DNA of 64,000 bases, from the NCBI GenBank assembly GCA_947473805.1, contig CANJGB010000001.1, positions 259,691 to 323,690 on the forward strand. The letters run 5' to 3'. The notes under the pieces are model-generated. The model searched no databases, was not told where the DNA came from, and was given only the letters and a program-made list of their open reading frames with translations. The position numbers were made by a program, and so were the translations under genes. Below are positions 26,725-34,669 of this stretch, piece by piece. Position 1 is the stretch's first letter. Each line of letters opens with the position of its first letter. The DNA is from Alphaproteobacteria bacterium. GTDB taxonomy: Bacteria > Pseudomonadota > Alphaproteobacteria > Ferrovibrionales > Ferrovibrionaceae.

Positions 26725-27882
26725 ATGTTACCGAACGACTGCTGGCCGGTATCGGTCAACGACCACATTGTGGAACCGAAGACACTCTGGACCGCGCGTA
26801 TGGCGAAACGCGATGCCGACCTCGCGCCACGTGTGATCGAGACTGACGACGGCGGCGAGGCGTGGCAATTCGGCGACGAAATCCTGCCGGTCAGTTTCAT
26901 CCTGGCGTCGCCGCACCTGCGCACCGATCCCAAGCGCCGCTCGACCCGCTTCGAACATTTACTGCCCGGCGGCGAGGATCCGAAGGCGCGCCTCGTTGCG
27001 ATGGATCAGGACCAGGTTGCCGTCCACACGATGAATTCCCAAGTCTGCGGCTTTGCCGGCGAGCGGTTGCGCAAGCTGGGCGACAAGCGGCTGTGGGCCG
27101 ATGCCGTGCGTGCCTATAACGACTACCTGCTGAAGGAATTCTGCACCGTCGCGCCGGAACGGCTGGTCGGCCTTGCGCTGCTGCCGCTGACCGACCCCGA
27201 TGGCATGGTGAAGGAGATCGAGCGCGTCGCGCCACTCGGCGCGCGTGGCATTTCCCTGCCGCACGATCCCGTGCCGTCCGGCGCGGACTCGTACTTCAAG
27301 GAATCGTGGGTGCGCGTGCTGGATGCGGCCGATGCCGCCGGCCTGCCGGTGTTCATCCATATCGGTTCCAGCGGTGTGCCGTGGGCGCTGCCCGACAGCC
27401 CGGCGTGGAAGCCGCCAGGCACCATGGTGGCTTTGGCCAATCTCGATGTCATGATTGCCGCCAGCGACCTCACTTTCTCGCCGCTGCTGTACGACCGGCC
27501 AAAGCGCAGGGTGATCTTTCAGGAAGGCAATTTGTCGTGGATGCCCTATCTGGAGGAGCGCGTCGATTTCGCGGTGAACAAGCTGCGCGGCGACCTGGCG
27601 CCGAAGGCCAACCGCCCGCCCAGCCAGATCATGCACGAGCAGACCATGGCGTCTTTCCTGCGCGACCCCGTCGGCATCGCGATGCGTCACCAGATCGGCC
27701 TCGACCGCTTCCTGTGGCAGGCCGACTATCCGCATATCGACGGCCTGTTCCCTGACTCGCGCAAGGAACTGGTCAAGCAGCTGCAGGACGTACCCGACGC
27801 AGAGGCCCGCCAGATCGCCGAAGGCAATGCCCGCAAGCTGCTCCGCCTGGGCGCTTGGACGCCGCCGAAGGTGGCGGCGTGA
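26725..27882 (+). CDS. Amidohydrolase-2 family (ACMSD-like) protein, copy B
   Basis: A 385-residue paralogue of the preceding protein, starting at ATG 26725 behind GGGAGGA. It shares DCWPVSVNDHIVEP, APERLVGLALLPLTDPD, the EGNLSWMPYLEERVDFAVNK block and WQADYPHIDG. Copy B keeps VFIHIGSSG at the metal strand. The two likely form an operon and may even hetero-oligomerise, or treat successive substrates. The gene ends 3 nt before the convergent ABM-domain gene. Confidence 0.88.
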   Translation: MLPNDCWPVSVNDHIVEPKTLWTARMAKRDADLAPRVIETDDGGEAWQFGDEILPVSFILASPHLRTDPKRRSTRFEHLLPGGEDPKARLVAMDQDQVAVHTMNSQVCGFAGERLRKLGDKRLWADAVRAYNDYLLKEFCTVAPERLVGLALLPLTDPDGMVKEIERVAPLGARGISLPHDPVPSGADSYFKESWVRVLDAADAAGLPVFIHIGSSGVPWALPDSPAWKPPGTMVALANLDVMIAASDLTFSPLLYDRPKRRVIFQEGNLSWMPYLEERVDFAVNKLRGDLAPKANRPPSQIMHEQTMASFLRDPVGIAMRHQIGLDRFLWQADYPHIDGLFPDSRKELVKQLQDVPDAEARQIAEGNARKLLRLGAWTPPKVAA

Positions 27883-27884
27883 CC

Positions 27885-28190
27885 TCAATCCAGTTTGAAG
27901 TGCACCGCCTTCACGCTCTCGACGATGCGCTTGTTGATGTCGAGGATCTTCGCCAGGCTGGGTGACTTGCGATGCGCGTCCAGCGCGGCCGCGTCCTGGT
28001 AAACCTCGTGCACCAGCACCTTGTCGGCGATCTCCTTGCCGTCCTTGTCGGTCGGCAGCATCACCTCGAAGCGCAGCGTGCCCGGCTCGTTCGCCAGCGA
28101 GTATTTCGCATGCGCCCGGCCGACTTCCAGCCACTCGGACAGGCAGCCCGGCTTCAGCTGGATCTCGACAAACATTCCGATCTTCGCCAC
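27885..28190 (-). CDS. ABM-domain (antibiotic biosynthesis monooxygenase-like) protein
   Basis: A 101-residue single-domain protein of the dimeric ferredoxin-like fold: MAKIGMFVEIQLKPGCLSEW, then EPGTLRFEVMLP and VLVHEVYQDAAALDAHRKSP. The HxxSP-like end of the last helix is characteristic. These small proteins act as cofactor-independent monooxygenases or as aldehyde or sugar-processing accessory enzymes. It shares a leftward transcript with the SDR 13 nt upstream (28204-28980). Confidence 0.85.
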   Translation of the reverse strand: MAKIGMFVEIQLKPGCLSEWLEVGRAHAKYSLANEPGTLRFEVMLPTDKDGKEIADKVLVHEVYQDAAALDAHRKSPSLAKILDINKRIVESVKAVHFKLD

Positions 28191-28203
28191 TTATCTCTCC
28201 CTG

Positions 28204-28980
28204 TCAGACGGCCGTGCGGCCGCCATCGACCACCATCTCGGCGCCCGTAACGTATTTCGATTCGTCGCTGGCGAGATACAGAATCATGTAGGCAATGTCG
28301 TTCACTTCACCCAGGCGGCCCATGGGAATGCCGACCGTGCTGGCGAGAATCTTCCGTTCTGCATCCGGCTCATCCAGGCCGACGCCGAATGACTTGCGCA
28401 CCATCGGCGTGTCGATGGTGCCGGGAAACACGATGTTGCAACGGATCTTGCCGTTGTCCTTCGCCAGGTGCGCCGCGACCGACTTGCCCAGCAGACGCAC
28501 GCCGCCCTTGCTGGAGCAATAGGCGGCCAGTTTCGCCTTGCCGCGCAGGCCCGAACTGGACGACACCATGACGATCGATGCCGGTGTGTCCGCCTTGCGC
28601 ATCAGGGGGATTGCCGCCTTGGTGCCGATGAACAGCGCGTCGAGGTTGATCGCGTGCACCCGGCGCCAGTCGTCGAGACTTGTCTCCTCGATGTTCTTCA
28701 TCAGCGAGACGCCGGCGCAGTGTGCCAGCACATTGATGCCGCCGAATGTTTTAACGATATGGGCCAGCGCCGCATCCCACTGTGCCGGATCGGTGACATC
28801 AAGTTTGAAGGCGCTGGCCGACGGCCCGATTTCACGCGCCGCCGCCTCGATGCCGGCACTGTCCACGTCGCACAGCACGACCTTGGCCCCTTCGCGCGCC
28901 AGCAGCGTGGCTGTGGCGCGACCGATGCCCGATGCCGCGCCGGTGACCAGCGCGAATTTTCCCGCGACGCGGCCTGTCAT
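28204..28980 (-). CDS. SDR-family oxidoreductase
   Basis: A 258-residue classical SDR; ATG 28980 has GGGAGGAAAC upstream, so the longer frame to 29037 is rejected. TGAASGIG, LDVTDPAQW, the AHCAGVS motif (NNAG replaced by HCAG), Ser in VSSSSG, the catalytic Tyr/Lys in YCSSK, and VDGG at the end are present. The N-to-H change at NNAG removes the Asn often counted in that motif, though the separate catalytic-tetrad Asn in HAINLDA is kept. It heads the leftward SDR-ABM pair and is divergent from the VOC gene. Confidence 0.9.
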   Translation of the reverse strand: MTGRVAGKFALVTGAASGIGRATATLLAREGAKVVLCDVDSAGIEAAAREIGPSASAFKLDVTDPAQWDAALAHIVKTFGGINVLAHCAGVSLMKNIEETSLDDWRRVHAINLDALFIGTKAAIPLMRKADTPASIVMVSSSSGLRGKAKLAAYCSSKGGVRLLGKSVAAHLAKDNGKIRCNIVFPGTIDTPMVRKSFGVGLDEPDAERKILASTVGIPMGRLGEVNDIAYMILYLASDESKYVTGAEMVVDGGRTAV

Positions 28981-29078
28981 TTTGTTTCCTCCCGAATTTG
29001 TCCGTACACCGTAGCGAAACTTCTTGCCCCGGCTCAAGCGCGGCGTGCCTAATGCCGCAAAATAGGGGAGGAGAATTG

Positions 29079-29654
29079 ATGAGCCAGATTGTTACGCCAG
29101 TCCTGGGCGACGCTATGCAAGTGGCCTATCTGGTGCGCGACATGGACGCGATGCTGCGCACCTGGACGGAGGTACTGCGCGTCGGCCCGTTCGTCGAACT
29201 CACCTCGGTGCCGCCGGTCGATGGCAATTATTACGGCGTGCCGACCCGCCCGCAATTGCGCATGGCGTGGTCATTCATGGGTACGACGCAGATTGCCGTA
29301 TTGCAGCAATTGAACGACGCGCCGGGCCCGTACACAGACTTCCTGAAATCCGGCCGCGAGGGCATCGAGCATATCGGCTACTGGCCTAAAGATGCCGCGA
29401 TTGCCCGCGCCCATCTCGAGGCCCAGGGCCTCAAGCGCTGTTACGAGGTTAAGACCGGCGGCGGGGTGGTCTACTACGATCCGCCGCCCGGGATGGACGC
29501 CCGGATCGCCGTTATCGAGCCCTCGGACTCCCGCGACCGCATCTATGGCGTGCTGAAGGGGCTGGTCCGCACTTGGGATGGCAGCCGGCCCGTACGCCGC
29601 TACCCCACAATGGCGGATTTCCTCAAGGAACAAGGTGTCACCGCGAACTGGTGA
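29079..29654 (+). CDS. VOC-superfamily (glyoxalase-like) protein
   Basis: A 191-residue protein from ATG 29079 with GGGGAGGAG upstream. It contains the paired beta-alpha-beta-beta-beta units of the vicinal oxygen chelate fold: MQVAYLVRDMDAMLRTWTEV, then GREGIEHIGYWPKD, with potential metal ligands His in EHIGY and Glu in VIEPSD. Relatives include glyoxalase I, methylmalonyl-CoA epimerase and ring-cleavage dioxygenases. It is divergent from the SDR and upstream of an amidohydrolase, so a role in the same catabolic pathway is likely. Confidence 0.85.
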   Translation: MSQIVTPVLGDAMQVAYLVRDMDAMLRTWTEVLRVGPFVELTSVPPVDGNYYGVPTRPQLRMAWSFMGTTQIAVLQQLNDAPGPYTDFLKSGREGIEHIGYWPKDAAIARAHLEAQGLKRCYEVKTGGGVVYYDPPPGMDARIAVIEPSDSRDRIYGVLKGLVRTWDGSRPVRRYPTMADFLKEQGVTANW

Positions 29655-29664
29655 AATATCCGTA

Positions 29665-29700
29665 ATTTGAAATTCAAATGAACTATATTTGAAGTTCGCG
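29665..29700 (+). promoter_or_regulatory. Probable double operator before the amidohydrolase operon
   Basis: ATTTGAAATTCAAAT (29665-29679) is a palindrome about a central A, and TTTGAAGTTC (29688-29697) repeats it imperfectly 22 nt further on, that is two helical turns. The AT-rich AACTATATTT between them could supply a -10 element. The layout suits a dimeric regulator controlling the gene starting at 29756; no regulator gene is adjacent. Confidence 0.5.
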
Positions 29701-29755
29701 TTTCCCCAATGTGAGTCAGAACCTTACGATCTGCGCCTTCGTTTGGGAGGGCTAA

Positions 29756-30877
29756 ATGTCCAAGAAGCTTGCTGACCGGATCATTTCCGCGGACGACCAT
29801 ATCGATCTTTGCTATCTGCCCCGCGACCTGTGGCAGAAGCGCATGGCCGGCAAGTACAAGGACCAGGCCCCCGTCGTCGTCGATACGCCCAGGGGCCCGG
29901 CGTGGATCCGCGAAGATGCCCAGTGGGGCATGTGGGGCGAGAAGAAGCTCGATTTCCGCATCAACGTCTTCGACCAGCTCGGCTATCCGGAAGAAGTCGA
30001 GCCCGGCAAATGGCGGGCCACCGACCCGAAATACCGTCTGAAGGACATGGACGATGACGGCGTTTCCGCCGCCGTCCTCTACAACTTCCTGAACTGGAGC
30101 TACAAGGACCCGGAGCTGAAATATGCCGTCATCCGGGCGTTCAACGACTGGCTGGCCGAGGAAATGTGCGCCTACGCGCCCGAGCGCCTGATCGGCCTCG
30201 CCATCCTGCCGTCGCACGATGCCCAGGCCGCCATCGACGAAATGATCCGCGGCAAGGAAATGGGCCTGCGCGGCGTGATCTTCGACGTGTTCAGCCCCTC
30301 GAAGCCGATCTTCGACCCGATGTGGGAGCCGCTGTGGTCGGCGGTGGAGGAAACCGGCATGTCGGTGGCCGTCCATACCGGCGGCGGCTCGCACAGCGTG
30401 CAGGGCGCGCCGTCCGGCACGCCGTGGAAATTCCCGGTCTGCGCCGCGATCCTCGGCATGCAGCTCGACGAGTGCATGTCCTCGATGATCATGTCGGGCA
30501 TCCTCGAGCGGCACCCGAAGATGAGGCTGGTGCTGGGCGAGGGCGGCATCGGCTGGATTCCGTTTGTGCTCGAGCGGCTGCAGCACGAGGTGCACCAGTT
30601 CAAGAGCGTCGATGGCGGCCGTCCGCCGATCAAGCTGACGCCCAAGGAAATCTTCAACAACCAGGTCCGCGCGACGTTCCAGGACGAGGTCCTCGGCGTC
30701 GAGCTGATCCCGCGCATGGGCGCCGAGAGCGTCATGTGGGCGGCGGATTATCCGCACGGCGATGGCACCTTCCCGCACTCGCAGAAGGTCATCCAGCGCA
30801 TGTTCGGCACCGCCGACGAGACGACCCGCCGCCAGGTACTCTGGGAAAACGCCGCCAAGCTCTACAACATCGTCTGA
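29756..30877 (+). CDS. Amidohydrolase-2 family (ACMSD-like) protein, copy C
   Basis: A 373-residue PF04909 protein: ISADDHIDLCYLPRDLW at the N-terminus, YAPERLIGLAILPSHDAQ, the metal-strand VAVHTGGGSHSVQG, GEGGIGWIPFVLERLQHE and WAADYPHGDG with the catalytic Asp. It is more distant from copies A and B than they are from each other. A GGGAGG ribosome site precedes ATG 29756. With the D-aminoacylase-like gene 29 nt downstream and the two Bug genes it makes a likely operon driven from the operator at 29665-29700. Confidence 0.9.
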   Translation: MSKKLADRIISADDHIDLCYLPRDLWQKRMAGKYKDQAPVVVDTPRGPAWIREDAQWGMWGEKKLDFRINVFDQLGYPEEVEPGKWRATDPKYRLKDMDDDGVSAAVLYNFLNWSYKDPELKYAVIRAFNDWLAEEMCAYAPERLIGLAILPSHDAQAAIDEMIRGKEMGLRGVIFDVFSPSKPIFDPMWEPLWSAVEETGMSVAVHTGGGSHSVQGAPSGTPWKFPVCAAILGMQLDECMSSMIMSGILERHPKMRLVLGEGGIGWIPFVLERLQHEVHQFKSVDGGRPPIKLTPKEIFNNQVRATFQDEVLGVELIPRMGAESVMWAADYPHGDGTFPHSQKVIQRMFGTADETTRRQVLWENAAKLYNIV

Positions 30878-30906
30878 CGCATAAGCGTCGAAAGGCAGGC
30901 AGGCCC

Positions 30907-32601
30907 ATGGCTTACGATCTCGTCATCAAGAACGGCACCGTCATCGACGGTTCCGGCCTCGCGCGCTATCACGCCGATATCGGCGTGAAGGACGGCATCA
31001 TCACCACCATCGGCAAGATCGCTTCGCCGGCGAAGGAAGTGATCGATGCCGACGGCCAGATCGTTTCGCCGGGCTTTGTCGACGGTCACACCCATATGGA
31101 TGCCCAGGTGTTCTGGGACCCGTTGGGCACCAATGCCTGCTATCACGGCGTCACCTCTGTCGTGATGGGCAATTGCGGCTTCACCTTGGCGCCCTGCCGC
31201 GAGAAGGAGGCGGACCTCGTGTTCCGCAACCTGGAGCGGGCCGAGGACATCAGCCGCGACGCACTGCTGGCGGGCATCAAGTGGCGCTGGGAGACCTTCC
31301 CGGAATTCCTCGACGTCGTCGATACGCTGCCCAAGGGCATCAACTACAGCACCTATATCGGCCATTCGGCGCTGCGCACCTACGTGATGGGCGAGCGCGC
31401 CTTCACCGACACTGCGACCGACGACGATCTCAAGACCATGGTCAACCGCGTGCAGGAGGCGGTGCGCGCCGGTGCGATGGGCTTCTCCACCTCGCGCAGC
31501 GTCAACCACCAGACCGCCGACGACCGTCCGGTCGCCAGCCGTCTCGCGTCGTGGGATGAACTGGCCGCCATCGTGCGCGGCATGGGCCAGATCAACAGCG
31601 GCATCCTCGAAGTGGCCAGCGCCAACACCACCGGCGCCGAGGCGCTCGACTATTATTCCAGGCTCGGTGCGCTCTCGGCCGAAACCGGCCGGCCGATCAC
31701 GTTCGGCATGTTCTCCACCCGTAAGGCGCCGAATGCCTGGCGCCCGACGCTCGACCTGATCGACAAGCTGAACCTTGGCGGCGCGCGCATGTTCGCCCAG
31801 GTGCAGAGCCGCCCGATCAACGCGATGATGTCGTTCGAAACGCACATGCCGTTCGACAAGCGCGAGGTATGGAAGGAATTTCGCAAACAGCCGCTGGCCG
31901 CCCAGCTGGCCGGCCTGCGCAATCCGGAAACCCGCCGGCGCCTGTTGGAAATCGCCAAAAAGCCCCACGAGGGCCCGGAAACCGTCGGCGCCGAAATGCG
32001 GCCGCCGGATTGGGACTGGATTTTCGTCATGGACAAGTTCCAGGGCCCCCACAAGTCTCTGGCCCAGGCCGGCCGCGAGCGGGGCGTGCATCCGGCCGAG
32101 GCGATGATTGACATCGCCATGGAGCATGACCTGAAATTCTTCTTCAACCAGCCGCTGTCGAACGAGAACGAGGGCGAGCTGCTGGAGATGATGCAGCATC
32201 CGCGCACGGTGGTGACCTTCTCGGACACCGGCGCCCATGTGTCGCAGATCGACAACGCGCTGCACACCTGGCTGCTCGGCTACTGGGTGCGCGAGCGCAA
32301 GGCTTTCACGCTGGAACAGGCCGTTCGCTGCGTCACTTACGAGACTGCGACCCAGTGGGGCTTCCATGACCGCGGCCTGCTGCGCGAGGGCATGGCCGCC
32401 GATATCGTGGTGTTCGATGCCGACCGCATCGCGCCGCTGATGCCGGTTGTGGCCACCGACCTGCCGGCCGGGGCCAAGCGTCTCAGCCAGAAGGCCGTGG
32501 GTATTTCCGCCACAATCGTGAACGGTTCCATCCTTCTGAAAGACAACAAGCATACGGGGGCGCTGCCGGGAAGGCTGTTGCGCAAGCGCGTTCCGAACTA
32601 G
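30907..32601 (+). CDS. D-aminoacylase / N-acyl-D-amino-acid amidohydrolase-like
   Basis: A 564-residue amidohydrolase of the composite beta-sandwich/TIM-barrel type. AYDLVIKNGTVIDGSG, the HxH in VDGHTHMDAQ, the zinc-ligand Cys in MGNCGFTLAP (signature of the D-aminoacylase group), and SDTGAHVSQIDNALHTW near the C-terminus identify the family. FDRGLLREGMAADIVVFD-type closing features (here FHDRGLLREGMAADI) restore the sandwich. Family members remove acyl groups from N-acyl-D-amino acids; others hydrolyse unrelated amides. The neighbouring ACMSD-like gene and carboxylate-binding proteins suggest it provides or trims an amide substrate of the pathway. Confidence 0.9.
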   Translation: MAYDLVIKNGTVIDGSGLARYHADIGVKDGIITTIGKIASPAKEVIDADGQIVSPGFVDGHTHMDAQVFWDPLGTNACYHGVTSVVMGNCGFTLAPCREKEADLVFRNLERAEDISRDALLAGIKWRWETFPEFLDVVDTLPKGINYSTYIGHSALRTYVMGERAFTDTATDDDLKTMVNRVQEAVRAGAMGFSTSRSVNHQTADDRPVASRLASWDELAAIVRGMGQINSGILEVASANTTGAEALDYYSRLGALSAETGRPITFGMFSTRKAPNAWRPTLDLIDKLNLGGARMFAQVQSRPINAMMSFETHMPFDKREVWKEFRKQPLAAQLAGLRNPETRRRLLEIAKKPHEGPETVGAEMRPPDWDWIFVMDKFQGPHKSLAQAGRERGVHPAEAMIDIAMEHDLKFFFNQPLSNENEGELLEMMQHPRTVVTFSDTGAHVSQIDNALHTWLLGYWVRERKAFTLEQAVRCVTYETATQWGFHDRGLLREGMAADIVVFDADRIAPLMPVVATDLPAGAKRLSQKAVGISATIVNGSILLKDNKHTGALPGRLLRKRVPN

Positions 32602-32644
32602 ACTTGGCTGTCGCCGCCACAAAGAGCGGCGCAGGGAGGTAGGA

Positions 32645-33604
32645 ATGAAAATCTCGCGCCTCGTGCTAGGCGCTCTCGCCGTTGCAGCATCCGCGCTGCC
32701 GGCCGGGGCACAGGAATGGCCGAACAAGCCGGTCAGCATCCAGATTCTGTCGGCGACCGGCGGGGTGATGAACACCATCGCCCGCATCGTTACCGATCCG
32801 CTCTCGGCGAAATGGAAACAGCCGGTCATTCTCGAGAACAAGCCGGGCGCCGGCGGTTTCATCGCCTCCGACTATGTGCGCCGCGCGCCGCCCGACGGGC
32901 ATACCCTGCTCATGGGTTCGGACGCGATGTCAACTTTCCGCCTGTTCATCAAGGGCAACGACTTCGATCCGGGCAAGGATCTGATCCCGATCTCGACCCT
33001 GACCTATACCGACTTCGTCATCTTCACGAACGACAAGGTGCCTGCGAAGACGATCGAGCAGTTCATTTCCCACGCCAAGTCGAATCCCGGCAAGCTCAAC
33101 TACGCCACCATCGGCCGCAACCAGCAGACGCTGGACACCATCCGGTTCAGCCGCACGGTCGGTATCGACATGGAGGCCGTGTCCTACGGCGGCAGCAACA
33201 CCGCCATCCCGGCCATGCTCGCGAACGACGTGCAGTTCTACGTCACCACCTACGCGACGGGCGGCCAGCATGCGCGTGCCGGTACGTTCGTGCCATTGGC
33301 GGCGATGGGCGAGAAGCGCGTCAAGGAAATGCCCGATGTGCCGACGCTCAAGGAGCGCGGCATCGATGTCATCGCCGGTTCGTGGTTCGGCTGGTTTGCA
33401 CCGCCCGGCACACCGCGCGCCATAGTCGACAAGATTTCGGCTGACACGCGCGAGGTGTTGAGTCGGCCGGAAGTGGCCGAGCCGCTGGAGAAGCTGGGAT
33501 ATACCCTGATTCCATCGACGCCCGAGCAGATGACCGCTCGGATCGCGGCCGAAATGAAGTTACGGGCCGATGTCGCGCGCGCCGCGAACATCCAGCCCGA
33601 GTGA
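32645..33604 (+). CDS. Bug/TctC-family periplasmic substrate-binding protein
   Basis: A 319-residue protein with a Sec signal (MKISRLVLGALAVAASALPA, cleaved after AGAQ) behind GGGAGGTAGG. The mature part shows WPNKPVSIQILSATGG, KWKQPVILENKPGAGGFIA and PDGHTLLMG. It has the Bug fold but a Gly-rich SATGGVMNT in place of the usual GG.xD helix cap. The next gene is a second Bug protein of the same subtype; the pair probably share or divide carboxylate ligands. No TctAB permease is present. Confidence 0.9.
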   Translation: MKISRLVLGALAVAASALPAGAQEWPNKPVSIQILSATGGVMNTIARIVTDPLSAKWKQPVILENKPGAGGFIASDYVRRAPPDGHTLLMGSDAMSTFRLFIKGNDFDPGKDLIPISTLTYTDFVIFTNDKVPAKTIEQFISHAKSNPGKLNYATIGRNQQTLDTIRFSRTVGIDMEAVSYGGSNTAIPAMLANDVQFYVTTYATGGQHARAGTFVPLAAMGEKRVKEMPDVPTLKERGIDVIAGSWFGWFAPPGTPRAIVDKISADTREVLSRPEVAEPLEKLGYTLIPSTPEQMTARIAAEMKLRADVARAANIQPE

Positions 33605-33639
33605 CACGCCATTCCATCCAAAAGGGGAGACTTCGTTAC

Positions 33640-34602
33640 ATGACCATCCGCAACCTGCTCGTCGGCGCGCTCGCCGCGACCGTCTTGGCCGCGCCCGCCG
33701 CGCTGGCCCAGGGTTACCCGGCCAAGCCCGTAACCATGATCGTCAGCACGGCGGCTGGCAGCGGCATGGGCCTGACTGCCCGCCTGATCGGCGACGAACT
33801 GGAAAAGATCTGGAAGCAGCCGGTCATCGTTGATTTCCGTGGCGGCGCCAGCGGCTACATCGCGGCCGAGGTGACCAAGAACCTGCCGGCCGACGGCTAC
33901 ACCATCCTGTACGGCAGCAACTCGTTCACCGCGATCAAGCTGTTCGCCAAGGGCAACAACTTTGATCCGGCAAACGACCTGACGCCGATTGGCTATGCCA
34001 TTTCGTCGCCGTTCCTGGCGCTGACCAATGCCAAGCTGGGCCCGAAGAACATCAAGGAGTTCGTGGCCCTCGCCAAGGCGAACCCGGGCAAGTTCAACTT
34101 CGGCGTCATCGGCCGCAGCCAGCAGACGCTGGAAATCCTGCGCTTCAGCGCGCTGGCGGGCATCAAGATGGAAGAGATCACCTACCAGGCGACGGCGGCG
34201 GCCATGCCGGCGCTGATCAACAACGACCTGCAGTTCTTCCTGTCGAGCGTCGCCAGCATGGGCACGCAGATCAAGGCCGGCACCGTTGTGGCGCTGGGGA
34301 CGATGGACGAGAACCGCGTCGCCGACCTCCCCGACGTGCCGACCCTGAAGGAGCAGGGCATCAACCAGAACGCGCTCTTCTGGTTCGGCTTCTGGGGCCC
34401 GCCGAAGATGGACCCGGCGCTGGCCAACAAGATCTCGAGCGATCTGCGCGCCGCGCTCGCCGTGCCGACGCTGAAGCAGACGCTGGAAAAGCAGGTTTAC
34501 TCGGTCCGCCCCAGCACGCCGGCCGAGTTCAAGAAAATGCTTGAGGAAGAGATGAAGGTGTACGCCGACGTCGCCAAGGCGAACAACATTCAGCCCGAGT
34601 AG
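33640..34602 (+). CDS. Bug/TctC-family periplasmic substrate-binding protein, tandem paralogue
   Basis: A 320-residue binding protein from ATG 33640 (AAGGGGAGA upstream; the GTG at 33601 overlaps the previous stop but lacks a site). The signal peptide MTIRNLLVGALAATVLAAPA ends ALAQG. It contains YPAKPVTMIVSTAAGSGMG, the ELEKIWKQPVIVDFRGGASG block, NPGKFNFGVIGRSQQTLE and PTLKEQG. The 'IGRxQQTL' block and overall spacing match the preceding gene, so this is a tandem duplication. A strong terminator follows. Confidence 0.9.
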   Translation: MTIRNLLVGALAATVLAAPAALAQGYPAKPVTMIVSTAAGSGMGLTARLIGDELEKIWKQPVIVDFRGGASGYIAAEVTKNLPADGYTILYGSNSFTAIKLFAKGNNFDPANDLTPIGYAISSPFLALTNAKLGPKNIKEFVALAKANPGKFNFGVIGRSQQTLEILRFSALAGIKMEEITYQATAAAMPALINNDLQFFLSSVASMGTQIKAGTVVALGTMDENRVADLPDVPTLKEQGINQNALFWFGFWGPPKMDPALANKISSDLRAALAVPTLKQTLEKQVYSVRPSTPAEFKKMLEEEMKVYADVAKANNIQPE

Positions 34603-34609
34603 TTAAACG

Positions 34610-34645
34610 AGGCCGGGGCGTCGGTTTGCGGCGCCCCGGCCTTTT
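34610..34645 (+). terminator. Rho-independent terminator after the Bug gene pair
   Basis: AGGCCGGGGCG (34610-34620) pairs with CGCCCCGGCCT (34632-34642) over an 11-nt loop, followed by TTT. This ends the amidohydrolase-Bug operon; leuC-like translation starts 25 nt later, so some read-through or a separate promoter is needed. Confidence 0.8.
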
Positions 34646-34669
34646 CCTCCCGTCGAGAGGATTGGCGGC

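Noticed and set aside
30166..32601. Long 811-residue frame through the amidohydrolase and D-aminoacylase-like genes
   Set aside because: The first 245 residues are a frame shadow of the amidohydrolase; the real gene starts at ATG 30907 after its own intergenic gap.
30862..32862. Long minus-strand frame of 666 residues
   Set aside because: It is antisense to the D-aminoacylase-like gene, is rich in His/Arg/Gly without motifs, and reflects high-GC codon bias.
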